64,000 nucleotides of DNA from Vibrio ishigakensis. GTDB lineage: Bacteria; Pseudomonadota; Gammaproteobacteria; Enterobacterales; Vibrionaceae. Below, piece by piece: positions 1 through 8,576 of the stretch. A model generated the notes under the pieces. The model saw only the letters and a program-made list of their open reading frames with translations, ran no database searches and was not told the DNA's origin. Every line of letters begins with the position of its first letter. Position 1 is the first letter of the stretch. The DNA lies in the NCBI RefSeq assembly GCF_024347675.1, contig NZ_AP024881.1, positions 2,790,001 to 2,854,000 on the forward strand, written 5' to 3'. A program made the translations under genes and the position numbers.

Positions 1-282
1 GCTGCCGGTGGCTACCCAGCATCTTACAACAAAGGCGACGTGATCTCTGGTCTACCTACTGAAGCTGTTGAAGGCGAGAAGGTATTCCACGCTGGTACTG
101 CTGAGAAAGATGGCGCAATCACTACTAACGGTGGTCGCGTGCTATGTGCAACAGCACTTGGCAACACAGTATCTGAAGCACAAGCGCGTGCCTATGAGCT
201 AACTAAGAAGATCTCTTGGGATGGCATGTTCCATCGCAACGACATCGGCTATCGCGCCATTGCTCGTGAACAGCAAAAGTAA
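1..282 (+). CDS. purD: Phosphoribosylamine-glycine ligase, C-terminal end (partial)
   Basis: This is the last 93 codons of PurD (GAR synthetase), which joins glycine to phosphoribosylamine with ATP in step two of purine synthesis in the cytosol. The reading frame is open from base 1, so the gene enters from outside the window. The segment 'AAGGYPASYNKGDVISG' is the typical start of the C-terminal ATP-grasp lobe, and the end 'MFHRNDIGYRAIAREQQK' is the usual PurD terminus. An intrinsic terminator follows at once. Identity rests on the C-terminal part only. Confidence 0.93.
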   Translation, partial: AAGGYPASYNKGDVISGLPTEAVEGEKVFHAGTAEKDGAITTNGGRVLCATALGNTVSEAQARAYELTKKISWDGMFHRNDIGYRAIAREQQK

Positions 283-294
283 GCGTTAAACACG

Positions 295-327
295 AAAAAG
301 CCACTCAGTTGAGTGGCTTTTTTTTGA
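295..327 (+). terminator. Intrinsic terminator of purD
   Basis: A perfect 9-bp stem (GCCACTCAG/TTGAGTGGC type palindrome, 300-317) is followed by a run of eight T. It lies 18 bases after the purD stop and faces the convergent lipoprotein gene. Confidence 0.9.
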
Positions 328-336
328 ATTCAATTT

Positions 337-1032
337 TTAGCTTTCTAAGGTTGGGCGTTCGATACAATCAAAGCCACCATGTTTTAGCACCAGCATTTGG
401 TCTACTACTACCTTGCTGCTGTCGAACTCGCCGATAAATGCGGCAAAGTTATCTTCTTCTTTCAAGCGCTCAATCAAGAACTTAGGAAGCGCCTGCTTAA
501 ATTCGATGTTGGTGTACTCACGACCGCCACAGGTAGTAAAGGTACCGTCCTCCCAATAGCCCTGAATCAGCTCTAGGCCCGCATCACGCTGAGATTTAGA
601 CTTAGCCACCAGCTCATCCGCTTGAGTGCGCACCTCGCCAATCTGCTCGCTTCGCATTGGCATCACCTTGCCATTGATACGCATACGTTGATATACCGCT
701 TCACCGTTTTGGCTAAAGCGCAATGTCATTTGAAATGGAACCTTGTTACCAGACTTGGTGCGCCTCTCACCTACGCGTGTCATCTCACGTAGATTATCGC
801 CATCCCAAAGGTAGTGACTTTGATACCAAGTATTGTCTGAGAACTTAACGTCATCGGTACTCGATTCAGGAGTCTCGAATCGTTCAGTTACCCAATAAAG
901 AGAGGTTTTATCTGCGTCACTTTCGCCACCTACAAATTCGGTAACTTGAGCATTTTGACGTAGAGGGGTCGTGGCAGATGAACAGCCAGCGAGAACTAGA
1001 ATTGCAAGAAATGCGGAGGAAACATGTTTCAT
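337..1032 (-). CDS. DUF1481 family lipoprotein (YjaH-like)
   Basis: The 231-residue protein starts with a lipoprotein signal: positive N-terminus, hydrophobic stretch and lipobox LAGC, with Cys17 as the predicted lipidated residue. The mature part is hydrophilic and mixed alpha/beta, with no enzyme motif I recognise. E. coli places the DUF1481 gene yjaH directly downstream of hupA, and the same arrangement is seen here (41 bases after the hupA stop on the same strand), which supports the family call. The hupA terminator lies between the two genes, so expression may need its own promoter or read-through. Function is unknown in the family. Confidence 0.8.
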   Translation of the reverse strand: MKHVSSAFLAILVLAGCSSATTPLRQNAQVTEFVGGESDADKTSLYWVTERFETPESSTDDVKFSDNTWYQSHYLWDGDNLREMTRVGERRTKSGNKVPFQMTLRFSQNGEAVYQRMRINGKVMPMRSEQIGEVRTQADELVAKSKSQRDAGLELIQGYWEDGTFTTCGGREYTNIEFKQALPKFLIERLKEEDNFAAFIGEFDSSKVVVDQMLVLKHGGFDCIERPTLES

Positions 1033-1068
1033 ATAAAAATACGCCGAGCTCTATCACTCGGCGTATTT
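1033..1068 (-). terminator. Terminator between hupA and the DUF1481 gene
   Basis: An 11-bp perfect stem (1038-1048 with 1057-1067, loop of 8) is flanked by A/T runs on both sides, so it can work on either strand. On the minus strand it ends hupA transcripts only a few bases before the next start codon at 1032. Confidence 0.85.
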
Positions 1069-1072
1069 TACA

Positions 1073-1345
1073 TTAATTTACTGAGTCTTTCAGTGCTTTA
1101 CCAGCTGTAAACGCAGGAACGTTTGCTGCAGCGATTTGGATTTCTTCACCAGTCTTAGGGTTACGACCAGTGCGAGCACTACGGTGAGATACTTTGAATG
1201 TGCCAAAACCAATTAGTTGAACTTGGTCGCCCTCTTTCAGAGCTTCAGTAACGCCTTCAAGAGTAGCTTCAAGAGCTGCTTTTGCTTGAGCTTTAGATAG
1301 ATCTGCTTTTTCAGCAATTGCATCGATTAATTGGGTCTTGTTCAT
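1073..1345 (-). CDS. hupA: DNA-binding protein HU-alpha
   Basis: HU is a small histone-like protein that bends and compacts DNA in the nucleoid. The 90-residue length is exact for the family. The sequence shows the HU core 'GFGTFKV' at 46-52 and the DNA-binding beta arm with '[11 protein letters not shown]' at 61-71, including Pro63, which intercalates into the minor groove. A strong ribosome site (GAAGGGAAA) precedes the ATG. purD, DUF1481 and DUF416 neighbours match the hupA locus rather than hupB, so the alpha paralogue is the better name. Confidence 0.96.
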   Translation of the reverse strand: MNKTQLIDAIAEKADLSKAQAKAALEATLEGVTEALKEGDQVQLIGFGTFKVSHRSARTGRNPKTGEEIQIAAANVPAFTAGKALKDSVN

Positions 1346-1384
1346 TGGGGTTTCCCTTCTAAAGTGTTTGAAAACAAAATCACT

Positions 1385-1420
1385 CTAAAGCATAAAGCCC
1401 CCATCTGGCAAAGGGTTGAG
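1385..1420 (-). promoter_or_regulatory. Possible hupA promoter
   Basis: On the minus strand a TTGCCA -35-like box is followed about 16 bases later by TTTAGA with a TG one base upstream (extended -10 form). It lies roughly 45 bases before the hupA start. The -10 match is poor, so this is tentative. Confidence 0.35.
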
Positions 1421-1601
1421 AGTGATCTTGGGGTTCAAGCGAACACTTTTTAGCTTATTCTGCCGATCAACTCACAGTTTCTCTGGTTTGCGAGCAAAAA
1501 GCGGTCAAATTATCTACACTACGTACTGTATAAATAGCCTATTAATTCAGCGAGATGCCTGTCATAATCCGCTTGTTTCATAAACACACACACAAGGTAA
1601 C

Positions 1602-2687
1602 ATGTTACTCCTGACCATCTATGTCTCCATTGCTATTGGAGTCTCGTTCATCTGTTCAGTTCTAGAAGCTGTGCTTTTGAGCATCTCACCGAGCTATATC
1701 GCTCAACTTAAACAGAACCAACACCCAGCAGCTGAAAAGCTTGGCAAACTGAAATCGGACATCGACCGTCCACTTGCCTCTATCCTGACCCTGAACACCA
1801 TAGCGCACACCATAGGTGCGGCGAGTGCTGGTGCTCAAGCGGCAGTGGTATTTGGTAGCCAGTGGCTAGGCGTATTCTCTGCGGTTCTTACTTTAGGTAT
1901 CTTGCTACTTTCTGAGATCGTGCCAAAAACTATCGGTGCGACCTACTGGCGTCAGCTAGCACCAGGTTCAGCTTCTATTCTGAACTGGATGGTGTGGGCA
2001 CTGACTCCATTTGTTTGGTTCTCCGAGCAGATCACCAAGCGCCTATCAAGAGGCTCAGTTGAACCTAAACTGCGTGACGAAATCTCAGCGATGGCGATGC
2101 TGGCTAAAGAGTCTGGAGAATTTGCTGAAGATGAAAGCCGTATTCTGCATAACCTTCTTAACCTGCCAAATGTGCCGGTGACCAAGGTAATGACACCACG
2201 CCCAGTAGTATTCCGTGTAGACGCGACTCTAACGGTCAATGAGTTCTTGAAGGAACACCAAGACTGTCCTTTCTCTCGCCCTCTTGTTTATAGCGAGACT
2301 AAAGACAATATCCTTGGCTTTGTGCACCGCCTAGAGCTGTTCAAATTGCAGCAGCGCGGTCGTGGTGAGGCACAATTAGGTGCGGTAATGCGCCCTATTC
2401 ATGTGTTCCTTAATAACATCGCGCTACCAGATGCATTCGACAAGATGTTGAAGAACCGTCTACAACTTGCGCTTATCGTAGATGAGTACGGTACAGTGCA
2501 AGGTCTAGTGACCCTAGAGGACGTGTTTGAATTCTTACTTGGTGAGGAGATCATCGATGAGGCGGACAAAAACACCGACATGCAGGAACTGGCGTACGAG
2601 CGCTGGGAAAACTGGAAGAAGAAACACAACGTTATCGAAAACGTGGATGAAGACGATACTGAACATCCAAGTAACGATAACAAATAG
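1602..2687 (+). CDS. CNNM (DUF21) transmembrane protein with CBS-domain pair
   Basis: The 361-residue protein has an N-terminal DUF21/CNNM domain with about four hydrophobic segments (near 2-22, 58-85, 90-112, 124-145) and a cytoplasmic CBS pair from about 195 to 320. The CBS part includes 'VTKVMTPRPVVF' and 'DEYGTVQGLVTLEDVFEFL', which are typical linker and core signatures. Relatives (CorB/CorC, CNNM) handle magnesium or cobalt efflux, and some were once called haemolysins. The C-terminal CorC_HlyC domain appears to be missing; the protein ends in an acidic tail. It stands alone on the plus strand between hupA and the DUF416 gene. Substrate is not readable from sequence. Confidence 0.85.
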   Translation: MLLLTIYVSIAIGVSFICSVLEAVLLSISPSYIAQLKQNQHPAAEKLGKLKSDIDRPLASILTLNTIAHTIGAASAGAQAAVVFGSQWLGVFSAVLTLGILLLSEIVPKTIGATYWRQLAPGSASILNWMVWALTPFVWFSEQITKRLSRGSVEPKLRDEISAMAMLAKESGEFAEDESRILHNLLNLPNVPVTKVMTPRPVVFRVDATLTVNEFLKEHQDCPFSRPLVYSETKDNILGFVHRLELFKLQQRGRGEAQLGAVMRPIHVFLNNIALPDAFDKMLKNRLQLALIVDEYGTVQGLVTLEDVFEFLLGEEIIDEADKNTDMQELAYERWENWKKKHNVIENVDEDDTEHPSNDNK

Positions 2688-2692
2688 ATAGC

Positions 2693-2718
2693 AAAACGGG
2701 AGCCTAGGCTCCCGTTTT
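2693..2718 (+). terminator. Bidirectional terminator between the CNNM and DUF416 genes
   Basis: A perfect GC-rich palindrome (CGGGAGCCTAGGCTCCCG) is flanked by A4 and T5, so it serves both convergent genes. Confidence 0.88.
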
Positions 2719-2736
2719 TAGTTCTTTAATCAGAGA

Positions 2737-3327
2737 TTATTGAGCGACCACACCAATGTTGCTCACGCTCTCTTCTCTTAGCTCAGCGCGCAGGTCTTTG
2801 ATTAGCTCGATATCGCGTTCAACGCAGTCCTTCAAAGGACGGAAGATAGCCCACTGAACGTCCCACTCTTCGCAAACCGCTTCGTTTTCTTTCTGGTTGT
2901 CGTTAGTGATCTCATCGCTACCCTGAGCCACTTCTAGGTCTGCCACTGTCATTACAGACTGCTGGCTGATGTTCTGCATCGCTTCCATTAGAAGGTCTCT
3001 GTCTAGCAGAGCATGTAAAAGCTCTGAAAGTCCCATACAAGCATCGATAGCAGGATACACACCATAGAACTCAAACTCTTCTGCGTTTGGCACTAGTTCT
3101 TCGAGCTTTTCTAGTTGACGCTCAAAGTTTACCTTAGCGTTTTTTACCGTTAGCAGTTCCCAAATGCTGTCCAGAATATCTCTGTAGATTCGAGCCTCAG
3201 CAAATTCCGTTGTCTGACAAAACATGGCATAGTTTGGATACATACGCTCACACAGACTGGCCATGAAAGTGATTTGTTGCCAAGGTTCTAGCTTCTCAAG
3301 ACGAAGCTGTAGAGGATTCTTTAACAT
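2737..3327 (-). CDS. DUF416 family protein (YjaG-like)
   Basis: A 196-residue cytosolic protein that closely follows E. coli YjaG: it begins 'MLKNPLQLRLEKLEPWQQI' and contains 'LCERMYPNYAMFCQ' and 'YGVYPAIDACMGLSELLH'. It is mostly helical and has no catalytic motif I know. In E. coli the gene sits next to hupA, and it is nearby here too. I chose the ATG at 3327, which matches the family N-terminus, over a TTG four codons upstream at 3339. Biological role is unknown. Confidence 0.85.
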   Translation of the reverse strand: MLKNPLQLRLEKLEPWQQITFMASLCERMYPNYAMFCQTTEFAEARIYRDILDSIWELLTVKNAKVNFERQLEKLEELVPNAEEFEFYGVYPAIDACMGLSELLHALLDRDLLMEAMQNISQQSVMTVADLEVAQGSDEITNDNQKENEAVCEEWDVQWAIFRPLKDCVERDIELIKDLRAELREESVSNIGVVAQ

Positions 3328-3429
3328 AGCGACTCGCAATTATGGGAAAACAGCAAAAGTGTACTGTATAGCCACACTTCTTCATAGTTTTAAACCGATT
3401 ATCGATGTATTTATAGGGAAGCCAAGTGC

Positions 3430-4356
3430 ATGAAAACTGAGACCCAATATCTTTATGTGGAATCCAAAACCAAGGCTGAGTATTTAGAACTGCTGCGCGA
3501 GGCGAACCTACCTCAGCTAGAAGTCACCGAGGACAAAAGCCTAGCCAATATCCTCCTTGCCGGTCCTCCTATGGTTGCGGATAAGCTCGATGAGTTTCCA
3601 AACCTTGAGTGGATCCAATCTGTGTATGCTGGAGTTGATGCACTTACCCAACCGGGACTGCGCCGTGATTACTTGCTTACCAATGTTAAAGGCATCTTCG
3701 GTCAGCCTATCTCTGAGTATGTGCTTGGTTATGCCATTGGGCACTATCGCCACTTTGATATCTATCGTGAGCAACAAAGTGCTCAAAACTGGCAACCACA
3801 CCCTTATGTATGCCTGAGCGAGAAAACCATAGTGATTCTTGGTACAGGCTCTATCGGAGCTCATCTTTCTATTACTGCTAAGGCATTTGGCTTAAAAACC
3901 ATTGGCGTAAATTCTTCTGGCAAACAACCGGCTGACAGTCAGTTTGATGAAGTATACGCAATACAAAATATCGACAAGGCATTAGCGCAAGCGGATATCC
4001 TAGTATCTGTGCTACCGAAGACGCCACAGACTAAAGGTATTCTAAACGTTGAGACCTTCTCACATTGTAAGGATGTGCTTTTATTTAATGTGGGACGTGG
4101 TGACGCTATTGAAACTCAGGCTCTTTTGGATGGCTTAGACAATGGTCAGATCAAGCGTGCTTATCTGGACGTGTTTATCAACGAGCCAATCTCACAGCAG
4201 TGTCCGTACTGGCAACACCCTCAGGTAACGGTAACACCACACATTGCCGCGCACTCGTTTCCAAGTCAGGTGATGGGGCTGTTTAAACAGAACTACGCTA
4301 AATGGCTAAAAGGGGAAGAGCTCGACGCTAAGGTCGATTTTGATAAGGGCTATTAA
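3430..4356 (+). CDS. D-isomer-specific 2-hydroxyacid dehydrogenase, NAD-dependent
   Basis: The 308-residue enzyme belongs to the D-2-hydroxyacid dehydrogenase family, which reduces 2-oxoacids such as glyoxylate or hydroxypyruvate with NAD(P)H. The nucleotide loop 'ILGTGSIGAHL' lies at about 138-148. The family Arg appears in 'NVGRGDAIE', the Glu in 'FINEPI', and the catalytic His in 'TPHIAAHSFP'. It resembles the GhrA branch, but substrate cannot be fixed by sequence reading. A ribosome site AGGGAAG precedes the ATG. It is monocistronic, with a terminator shared with pyrE. Confidence 0.85.
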   Translation: MKTETQYLYVESKTKAEYLELLREANLPQLEVTEDKSLANILLAGPPMVADKLDEFPNLEWIQSVYAGVDALTQPGLRRDYLLTNVKGIFGQPISEYVLGYAIGHYRHFDIYREQQSAQNWQPHPYVCLSEKTIVILGTGSIGAHLSITAKAFGLKTIGVNSSGKQPADSQFDEVYAIQNIDKALAQADILVSVLPKTPQTKGILNVETFSHCKDVLLFNVGRGDAIETQALLDGLDNGQIKRAYLDVFINEPISQQCPYWQHPQVTVTPHIAAHSFPSQVMGLFKQNYAKWLKGEELDAKVDFDKGY

Positions 4357-4358
4357 GC

Positions 4359-4386
4359 AAAAGCGCCTCCTAGGGAGGCGCTTTTA
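4359..4386 (+). terminator. Bidirectional terminator between the dehydrogenase gene and pyrE
   Basis: Perfect stem AAGCGCCTCC/GGAGGCGCTT-type palindrome (4361-4382) with A-rich left and T-rich right flanks. It ends pyrE on the minus strand and the dehydrogenase gene on the plus strand. Confidence 0.88.
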
Positions 4387-4388
4387 GA

Positions 4389-5030
4389 TTAGATTCCGTA
4401 TTGAGCGCGGTACGCCTTAACAGCCTCTAGATGTTCAGCACTGCTGCCTTTCTCTTCTAGGAAAGTGATTAGGTCGGTTAGGCTAACAATCGAGATGATA
4501 GAGCAGCCGAAGTCACGCTCTACTTCTTGGATTGCAGAAAGCTCGCCCTTGCCTTTCTCTTGACGGTCGATAGCAACCAACACGCCTGCTAGGTCAGCAC
4601 CGTTCGCTTGGATGATCTCCATAGACTCACGAATCGCAGTACCTGCTGTGATCACGTCGTCCACCAGCATGATGCGACCTTCTAGTGGGCTACCTACTAG
4701 GTTGCCACCTTCGCCGTGGTCTTTAGCTTCTTTACGGTTAAAGCAGTATGGCTTGTCCGTGTCGTGGTGATCCGCAAGAGCTACTGCAGTAGTGGTTGCG
4801 ATAGGAATCCCCTTATACGCAGGGCCAAATAGCACATCATAGTCGATGCCTGAGTCTGCAAGTGCAGCAGCATAGAAGCGACCAAGACGCGCCAAATCAC
4901 GACCTGTGTTGAATAGCCCAGCGTTAAAGAAATAAGGGCTAGTGCGTCCCGACTTCAAAGTAAACTCACCAAACTTAAGAACCTCTTTCTCAAGTGCAAA
5001 TTCAATAAACTCACGCTGGTATGCTTTCAT
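4389..5030 (-). CDS. pyrE: Orotate phosphoribosyltransferase
   Basis: PyrE makes orotidine 5'-phosphate from orotate and PRPP in pyrimidine synthesis and works as a cytosolic dimer. The length of 213 residues equals that of E. coli. The PRPP-binding loop '[10 protein letters not shown]' is at 123-132, and the flexible catalytic loop '[12 protein letters not shown]' (98-109) carries the Lys and His residues that close over the active site. pyrE lies downstream of rph on the same strand, with an attenuator hairpin between them, so its expression probably responds to UTP as in enteric bacteria. Confidence 0.97.
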   Translation of the reverse strand: MKAYQREFIEFALEKEVLKFGEFTLKSGRTSPYFFNAGLFNTGRDLARLGRFYAAALADSGIDYDVLFGPAYKGIPIATTTAVALADHHDTDKPYCFNRKEAKDHGEGGNLVGSPLEGRIMLVDDVITAGTAIRESMEIIQANGADLAGVLVAIDRQEKGKGELSAIQEVERDFGCSIISIVSLTDLITFLEEKGSSAEHLEAVKAYRAQYGI

Positions 5031-5049
5031 TTTATTCTCTCTAATTAGG

Positions 5050-5067
5050 GTCTAGGCAAACCTAGAC
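5050..5067 (-). promoter_or_regulatory. Small hairpin in the pyrE leader
   Basis: A perfect 7-bp inverted repeat (GTCTAGG/CCTAGAC, 4-base loop) lies about 20 bases before the pyrE start codon, downstream of the attenuator. It has no T run, so it is not a terminator. It may protect the mRNA end or shape the ribosome site; its role is a guess. Confidence 0.5.
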
Positions 5068-5098
5068 AATGTACAAAACTATCTCTTCTTAAGAAGAC

Positions 5099-5128
5099 AA
5101 AAAAATAGCCCCTGAAACAGGAGCTATT
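5099..5128 (-). terminator. pyrE attenuator (rph-pyrE intergenic terminator)
   Basis: Read on the minus strand, an 11-bp stem (5118-5128 with 5104-5114, one G-U pair, 3-base loop) runs into seven T. The stem begins only 10 bases after the rph stop codon. In E. coli, a ribosome translating to the end of rph close behind RNA polymerase prevents the equivalent hairpin from forming, which couples pyrE expression to UTP supply. The geometry here fits that model. Confidence 0.88.
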
Positions 5129-5138
5129 CAAAAACAAT

Positions 5139-5855
5139 TTATTCGGCCAATGCCGCTTTCTGAACTTCAACAATGTCGCTAATGCCCTTCTTAGCCAGAG
5201 CAAGCAAATCAAGTAGTTCTTCATGTGAGAAAGGTTCGCCCTCTGCGGTGCCTTGAACCTCAATCATCTTACCTTCTTCAGTCATTACCACGTTCATGTC
5301 GGTATCAGCGGCTGAATCTTCAGTGTACTCAAGGTCACAACGCGCTTCGCCTTCAACCATGCCCACAGATACTGCAGCAACGTGGCCTTTCATCGGGTTA
5401 GCTTTAAGAGTGCCTGCTGCAACCATCTTCTGGAATGCATCTGCCATAGCAACGCTTGCACCAGAGATAGATGCTGTGCGAGTACCGCCATCAGCTTGGA
5501 TAACGTCACAGTCTACTGTCACCATAACCTCACCCATAGCTTCTAGGTCAACAACTGCGCGTAGGCTACGAGCGATCAAGCGTTGGATTTCCATAGTACG
5601 ACCGCCTTGCTTACCGCTTGCCGCTTCACGACGGTTACGGGTGTGGGTTGCACGAGGAAGCATGCCGTATTCAGCGGTTACCCAGCCTTTGCCTTTACCT
5701 TTTAACCAGCGTGGCACATTTTCTTCAACAGAGGCGTTACACAAAACTTTAGTGTTACCAAACTCAACTAGAACAGAACCTTCAGCGTAGGCTGTGTAGT
5801 CGCGAGTCATTTTAATAGGACGAACCTGATCCAGAGCACGGTCGTTTGGACGCAT
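5139..5855 (-). CDS. rph: Ribonuclease PH
   Basis: RNase PH is a phosphate-dependent 3'-5' exoribonuclease that trims tRNA precursors and other RNA ends. The 238-residue protein matches the E. coli full-length form, beginning '[14 protein letters not shown]' and containing the conserved '[20 protein letters not shown]' with Arg86, which binds phosphate. It is intact, unlike the frameshifted rph of E. coli K-12. Its translated 3' end doubles as the leader of the pyrE attenuator. Confidence 0.96.
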   Translation of the reverse strand: MRPNDRALDQVRPIKMTRDYTAYAEGSVLVEFGNTKVLCNASVEENVPRWLKGKGKGWVTAEYGMLPRATHTRNRREAASGKQGGRTMEIQRLIARSLRAVVDLEAMGEVMVTVDCDVIQADGGTRTASISGASVAMADAFQKMVAAGTLKANPMKGHVAAVSVGMVEGEARCDLEYTEDSAADTDMNVVMTEEGKMIEVQGTAEGEPFSHEELLDLLALAKKGISDIVEVQKAALAE

Positions 5856-6009
5856 GTGAAGTCACCTTAGAAAGTAAGATAGGAATTGGTGCGAGATTAT
5901 ATAGGAACATGGCGCAGGATGCGACCCAAGACCTTAGGGTGACCGCAGGAGTTGTGCTAGTATTGCACCGGACAATATGACATACAGATTTGATGACTAA
6001 GGTAATTCA

Positions 6010-6876
6010 ATGATTTACAGCATGACCGCTTATGCGCGCAAAGAAGTCAAAGGTGATTGGGGTAATGCCGTTTGGGAAATTCGCTCGGTAAACCAACGCT
6101 ATCTTGAGACCTATTTCCGTCTTCCGGAACAATTTCGCGCTCTAGAGCCCATCCTTCGTGAGCGTTTTCGTAAACGCCTAGCTCGCGGTAAAGTTGAATG
6201 CCACCTTCGTTTTGAAGCAAACCCAAGTGCTAAGGGTGAGCTAACCATCAACGAAGACTTAGCGAAACAAGTGATCAATGCAGCGACTCGTATCATGGAA
6301 ATGACTGGCGAAACTAGCCGAGTGAATCCATTTCAGGTGATGCAATGGCAAGGTGTGATGGAAACACCTGAGCAAGATATGGATAGCATCAACAAAGACC
6401 TACTAAACGGTTTTGACGAGGCTATCAATGAATTTATCGCAGCTCGCGCAAGCGAAGGCGAAAACATGAAGGCACTTATCGTTCAGCGTCTAGATGCTAT
6501 TACTGAAGAAGTAGTGAAGGTACGTGCTCGCATGCCAGAGATCCTACAATGGCAACGTGACCGCCTGACCAGCAAGTTTGAAGAAGCGTCAATCGAGCTA
6601 GATTCATCTCGCGTTGAGCAAGAACTTATCCTACTAGCGCAAAAATCTGACGTTGCTGAGGAGCTAGACCGCCTAGACTCTCACGTAAAAGAAACCACTA
6701 GCATCCTTAAGAAAGGTGGTGCATGTGGTCGCCGTCTAGACTTCATGATGCAAGAGTTCAACCGTGAGTCGAACACCCTAGCGTCTAAGTCTATCAGCAC
6801 CGACATCACTGCCTCTGGCGTTGAGCTGAAAGTGCTTATCGAGCAGATGCGTGAGCAGATCCAGAACATTGAGTAA
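6010..6876 (+). CDS. yicC: YicC family endoribonuclease
   Basis: A 288-residue cytosolic protein starting 'MIYSMTAYARKEVKGDWG', the characteristic YicC N-terminus, with the conserved 'EIRSVNQRYLE' and the C-terminal 'FMMQEFNRESNTLASKS' and 'VELKVLIEQMREQIQN' blocks. Members of this family (YicC and the related DUF1732 proteins) have been reported as endoribonucleases. yicC is divergent from rph, as in E. coli. Both N- and C-terminal family domains are complete. Confidence 0.93.
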   Translation: MIYSMTAYARKEVKGDWGNAVWEIRSVNQRYLETYFRLPEQFRALEPILRERFRKRLARGKVECHLRFEANPSAKGELTINEDLAKQVINAATRIMEMTGETSRVNPFQVMQWQGVMETPEQDMDSINKDLLNGFDEAINEFIAARASEGENMKALIVQRLDAITEEVVKVRARMPEILQWQRDRLTSKFEEASIELDSSRVEQELILLAQKSDVAEELDRLDSHVKETTSILKKGGACGRRLDFMMQEFNRESNTLASKSISTDITASGVELKVLIEQMREQIQNIE

Positions 6877-6893
6877 CAGACTTACAGTTCTTC

Positions 6894-6920
6894 TAAAGCC
6901 TGCCTAGTGCAGGCTTTTTA
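6894..6920 (+). terminator. Terminator of yicC
   Basis: Stem AAGCCTGC/GCAGGCTT with a short CTAGT loop (6896-6916) followed by T4, just before the convergent alcohol dehydrogenase stop codon. Confidence 0.85.
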
Positions 6921-8111
6921 TTATTCTGGTACTAGCTCTCTAAGTATCTCTTCACACTCGAATCGCGTCATAACCACAGGCACCGGGTAAACACCAAATG
7001 CCTCTTTAATTGCTTGGTCAGCTAAAGCTGTAATATCGGTTTGATTAAGTTCTTTTACTACCGTAGGCAAATCCAGTTCAACCAATAACTTCTCAACCAT
7101 ATCGACCAACAGCTTGGCATCTTTGTCTACATTACCAGTCGACTTTTTGGGGAAGACCTGGGCTAGCAGTTCAGCTAGAAATCGAGGTTCTCTTTGTGCA
7201 ATAACGCCAAGAACTTTAGGTAAGACTATGGCGTTCGCTCTACCGTGGGGGACGTGATAAAAAGCTCCCAGCTGATGAGCAATAGCGTGCACATAGCCTA
7301 TATAAGTGCGGGTAAACGCAAGTCCAGCATCAAAACTGGCTTTGGCTAGCGCCTGTCTTGCTTCTAGGTTCTGGCCATTCCTATGTGCTTGAGGAAGATA
7401 CTCAAAGATGGTTCTAATAGCTGAAATGCTCCACTCACGGGTTTGCTGATTGGCGTAACCACTGAGGTAAGACTCTATGGCATGAGTAAGTGCATCCATA
7501 CCCGTTTCAGCTGTGATCTGCGGTGGTAATCCCATCAATAGAGTCGAATCTAAGATAGCGACTTTAGGTACGATAAAGGGGTCTGTGATATTGAGTTTTG
7601 AGCGGGAGGCTTTATCACTGATTACAGAGGCAACCGTAGTCTCAGAGCCTGTACCTGATGTAGTTGGAATAGCGATGATTGGAAAGATGGGGCGATGGAC
7701 ACGCAGCAAGCCAAACAATTTGGTGATGTCCTTTCCTGTCTTGGCTGAAGCAGAAATAGCTTTGGCACAATCTATTGGTGAGCCGCCACCAATAGCAATT
7801 ATCCCATCACAACTCTTTTGCTTAAATAGCTCTACTCCCCTTCGGACCACAGCGACCTCAGGGTCAGGCAACACCTCATCAAATAGAGTAAAAAGAACAT
7901 GATGATCTTTTAGATCATGGGTGACCTTCCCGACTAGTCCCAGCTCCACCAGCGTTTTATCTGTGACTATCAAGGGGTGAGTGATACCAAGCTTTTTACA
8001 CAGATGAGAAACCTGCGACAGGCTGCCTTCCCCTTCATACAGCTCGGGAGTCGGGATAGGCACCATCTTTAGAAAAGGCTTTCGGACATTCACTATCAAT
8101 TGATGTAGCAT
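6921..8111 (-). CDS. Iron-containing alcohol dehydrogenase
   Basis: A 396-residue group III (Fe-type) alcohol dehydrogenase. The N-terminal Rossmann-like half carries the nucleotide motif 'IAIGGGSPIDCAKAI' and the helical half carries the metal site: 'ETGMDALTHAIES' and 'HAIAHQLGAFYHVPHGRA' provide the Asp and His ligands. Family members oxidise or reduce short alcohols, lactaldehyde, butanol and related compounds; substrate is not readable here. A very strong ribosome site (GGGAGGAGAG) precedes the ATG. It is a single gene, separated from the upstream exported-protein operon by a terminator. Confidence 0.9.
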   Translation of the reverse strand: MLHQLIVNVRKPFLKMVPIPTPELYEGEGSLSQVSHLCKKLGITHPLIVTDKTLVELGLVGKVTHDLKDHHVLFTLFDEVLPDPEVAVVRRGVELFKQKSCDGIIAIGGGSPIDCAKAISASAKTGKDITKLFGLLRVHRPIFPIIAIPTTSGTGSETTVASVISDKASRSKLNITDPFIVPKVAILDSTLLMGLPPQITAETGMDALTHAIESYLSGYANQQTREWSISAIRTIFEYLPQAHRNGQNLEARQALAKASFDAGLAFTRTYIGYVHAIAHQLGAFYHVPHGRANAIVLPKVLGVIAQREPRFLAELLAQVFPKKSTGNVDKDAKLLVDMVEKLLVELDLPTVVKELNQTDITALADQAIKEAFGVYPVPVVMTRFECEEILRELVPE

Positions 8112-8136
8112 CTCTCCTCCCTGAGTTCAACCTATT

Positions 8137-8166
8137 AAAAAGCTCATCTATTTGAGATGAGCTTTT
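8137..8166 (-). terminator. Terminator of the exported-protein operon
   Basis: Stem AAAGCTCATCT/AGATGAGCTTT (8139-8165) followed on the minus strand by T5. It lies about 70 bases after the last gene of the three-gene operon and just ahead of the alcohol dehydrogenase gene, so the two units are probably transcribed separately. Confidence 0.82.
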
Positions 8167-8234
8167 AGCTTGTTCTAAGTCTGGGTTTGCATCAAGTTAG
8201 TGTGGCCAAATTGGTGAGGTTGCTCCAGAGCAAT

Positions 8235-8564
8235 TCAAAATTCCTTTTGAGGTAATCCTCTTAAGATTTCCATCAACTGTTCAGAAGGCTTATCAACTCT
8301 AAGTAGCCCAGATGTAACTACCGAGTGGATAGTTGCTCTCTGAGCACGCACTCCTTCAATAGACAAGTTCAGTGTCTTGTTCAGGTTATCTTGAGTAAAC
8401 TTCTCAAATGAAGCTCTTGCCTCGGGAGTTAGTATCACCTGAACGTTTTTCTCATTAAATGATACCGACGCTATTTCTTTGCTAGGTATATCCAATCTCA
8501 CATTGTCCGCCCAACAGGAAAAACTTATCAGTAATCCAGTAACAAGCGTCATGATACTTTGCAT
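8235..8564 (-). CDS. Small exported protein resembling the SecD P1-head domain
   Basis: A 109-residue protein with a signal peptide (hydrophobic 4-18, likely cleavage after 'CWA'). The mature part, 'VQVILTPEARASFEKFTQDN' followed by a strand, an 'ATIHSVVTSG' turn and a C-terminal helix, follows the pattern of the SecD/SecDF P1-head domain, where an 'LT..A...F...T..N.GK' helix is followed by 'I..G...I.G'. Here the domain stands alone without the SecD membrane part. It is the last gene of an operon of three exported proteins. The domain call is from pattern memory, not from a search; the function is unknown. Confidence 0.6.
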   Translation of the reverse strand: MQSIMTLVTGLLISFSCWADNVRLDIPSKEIASVSFNEKNVQVILTPEARASFEKFTQDNLNKTLNLSIEGVRAQRATIHSVVTSGLLRVDKPSEQLMEILRGLPQKEF

Positions 8565-8576
8565 AATTCCTCCTAA

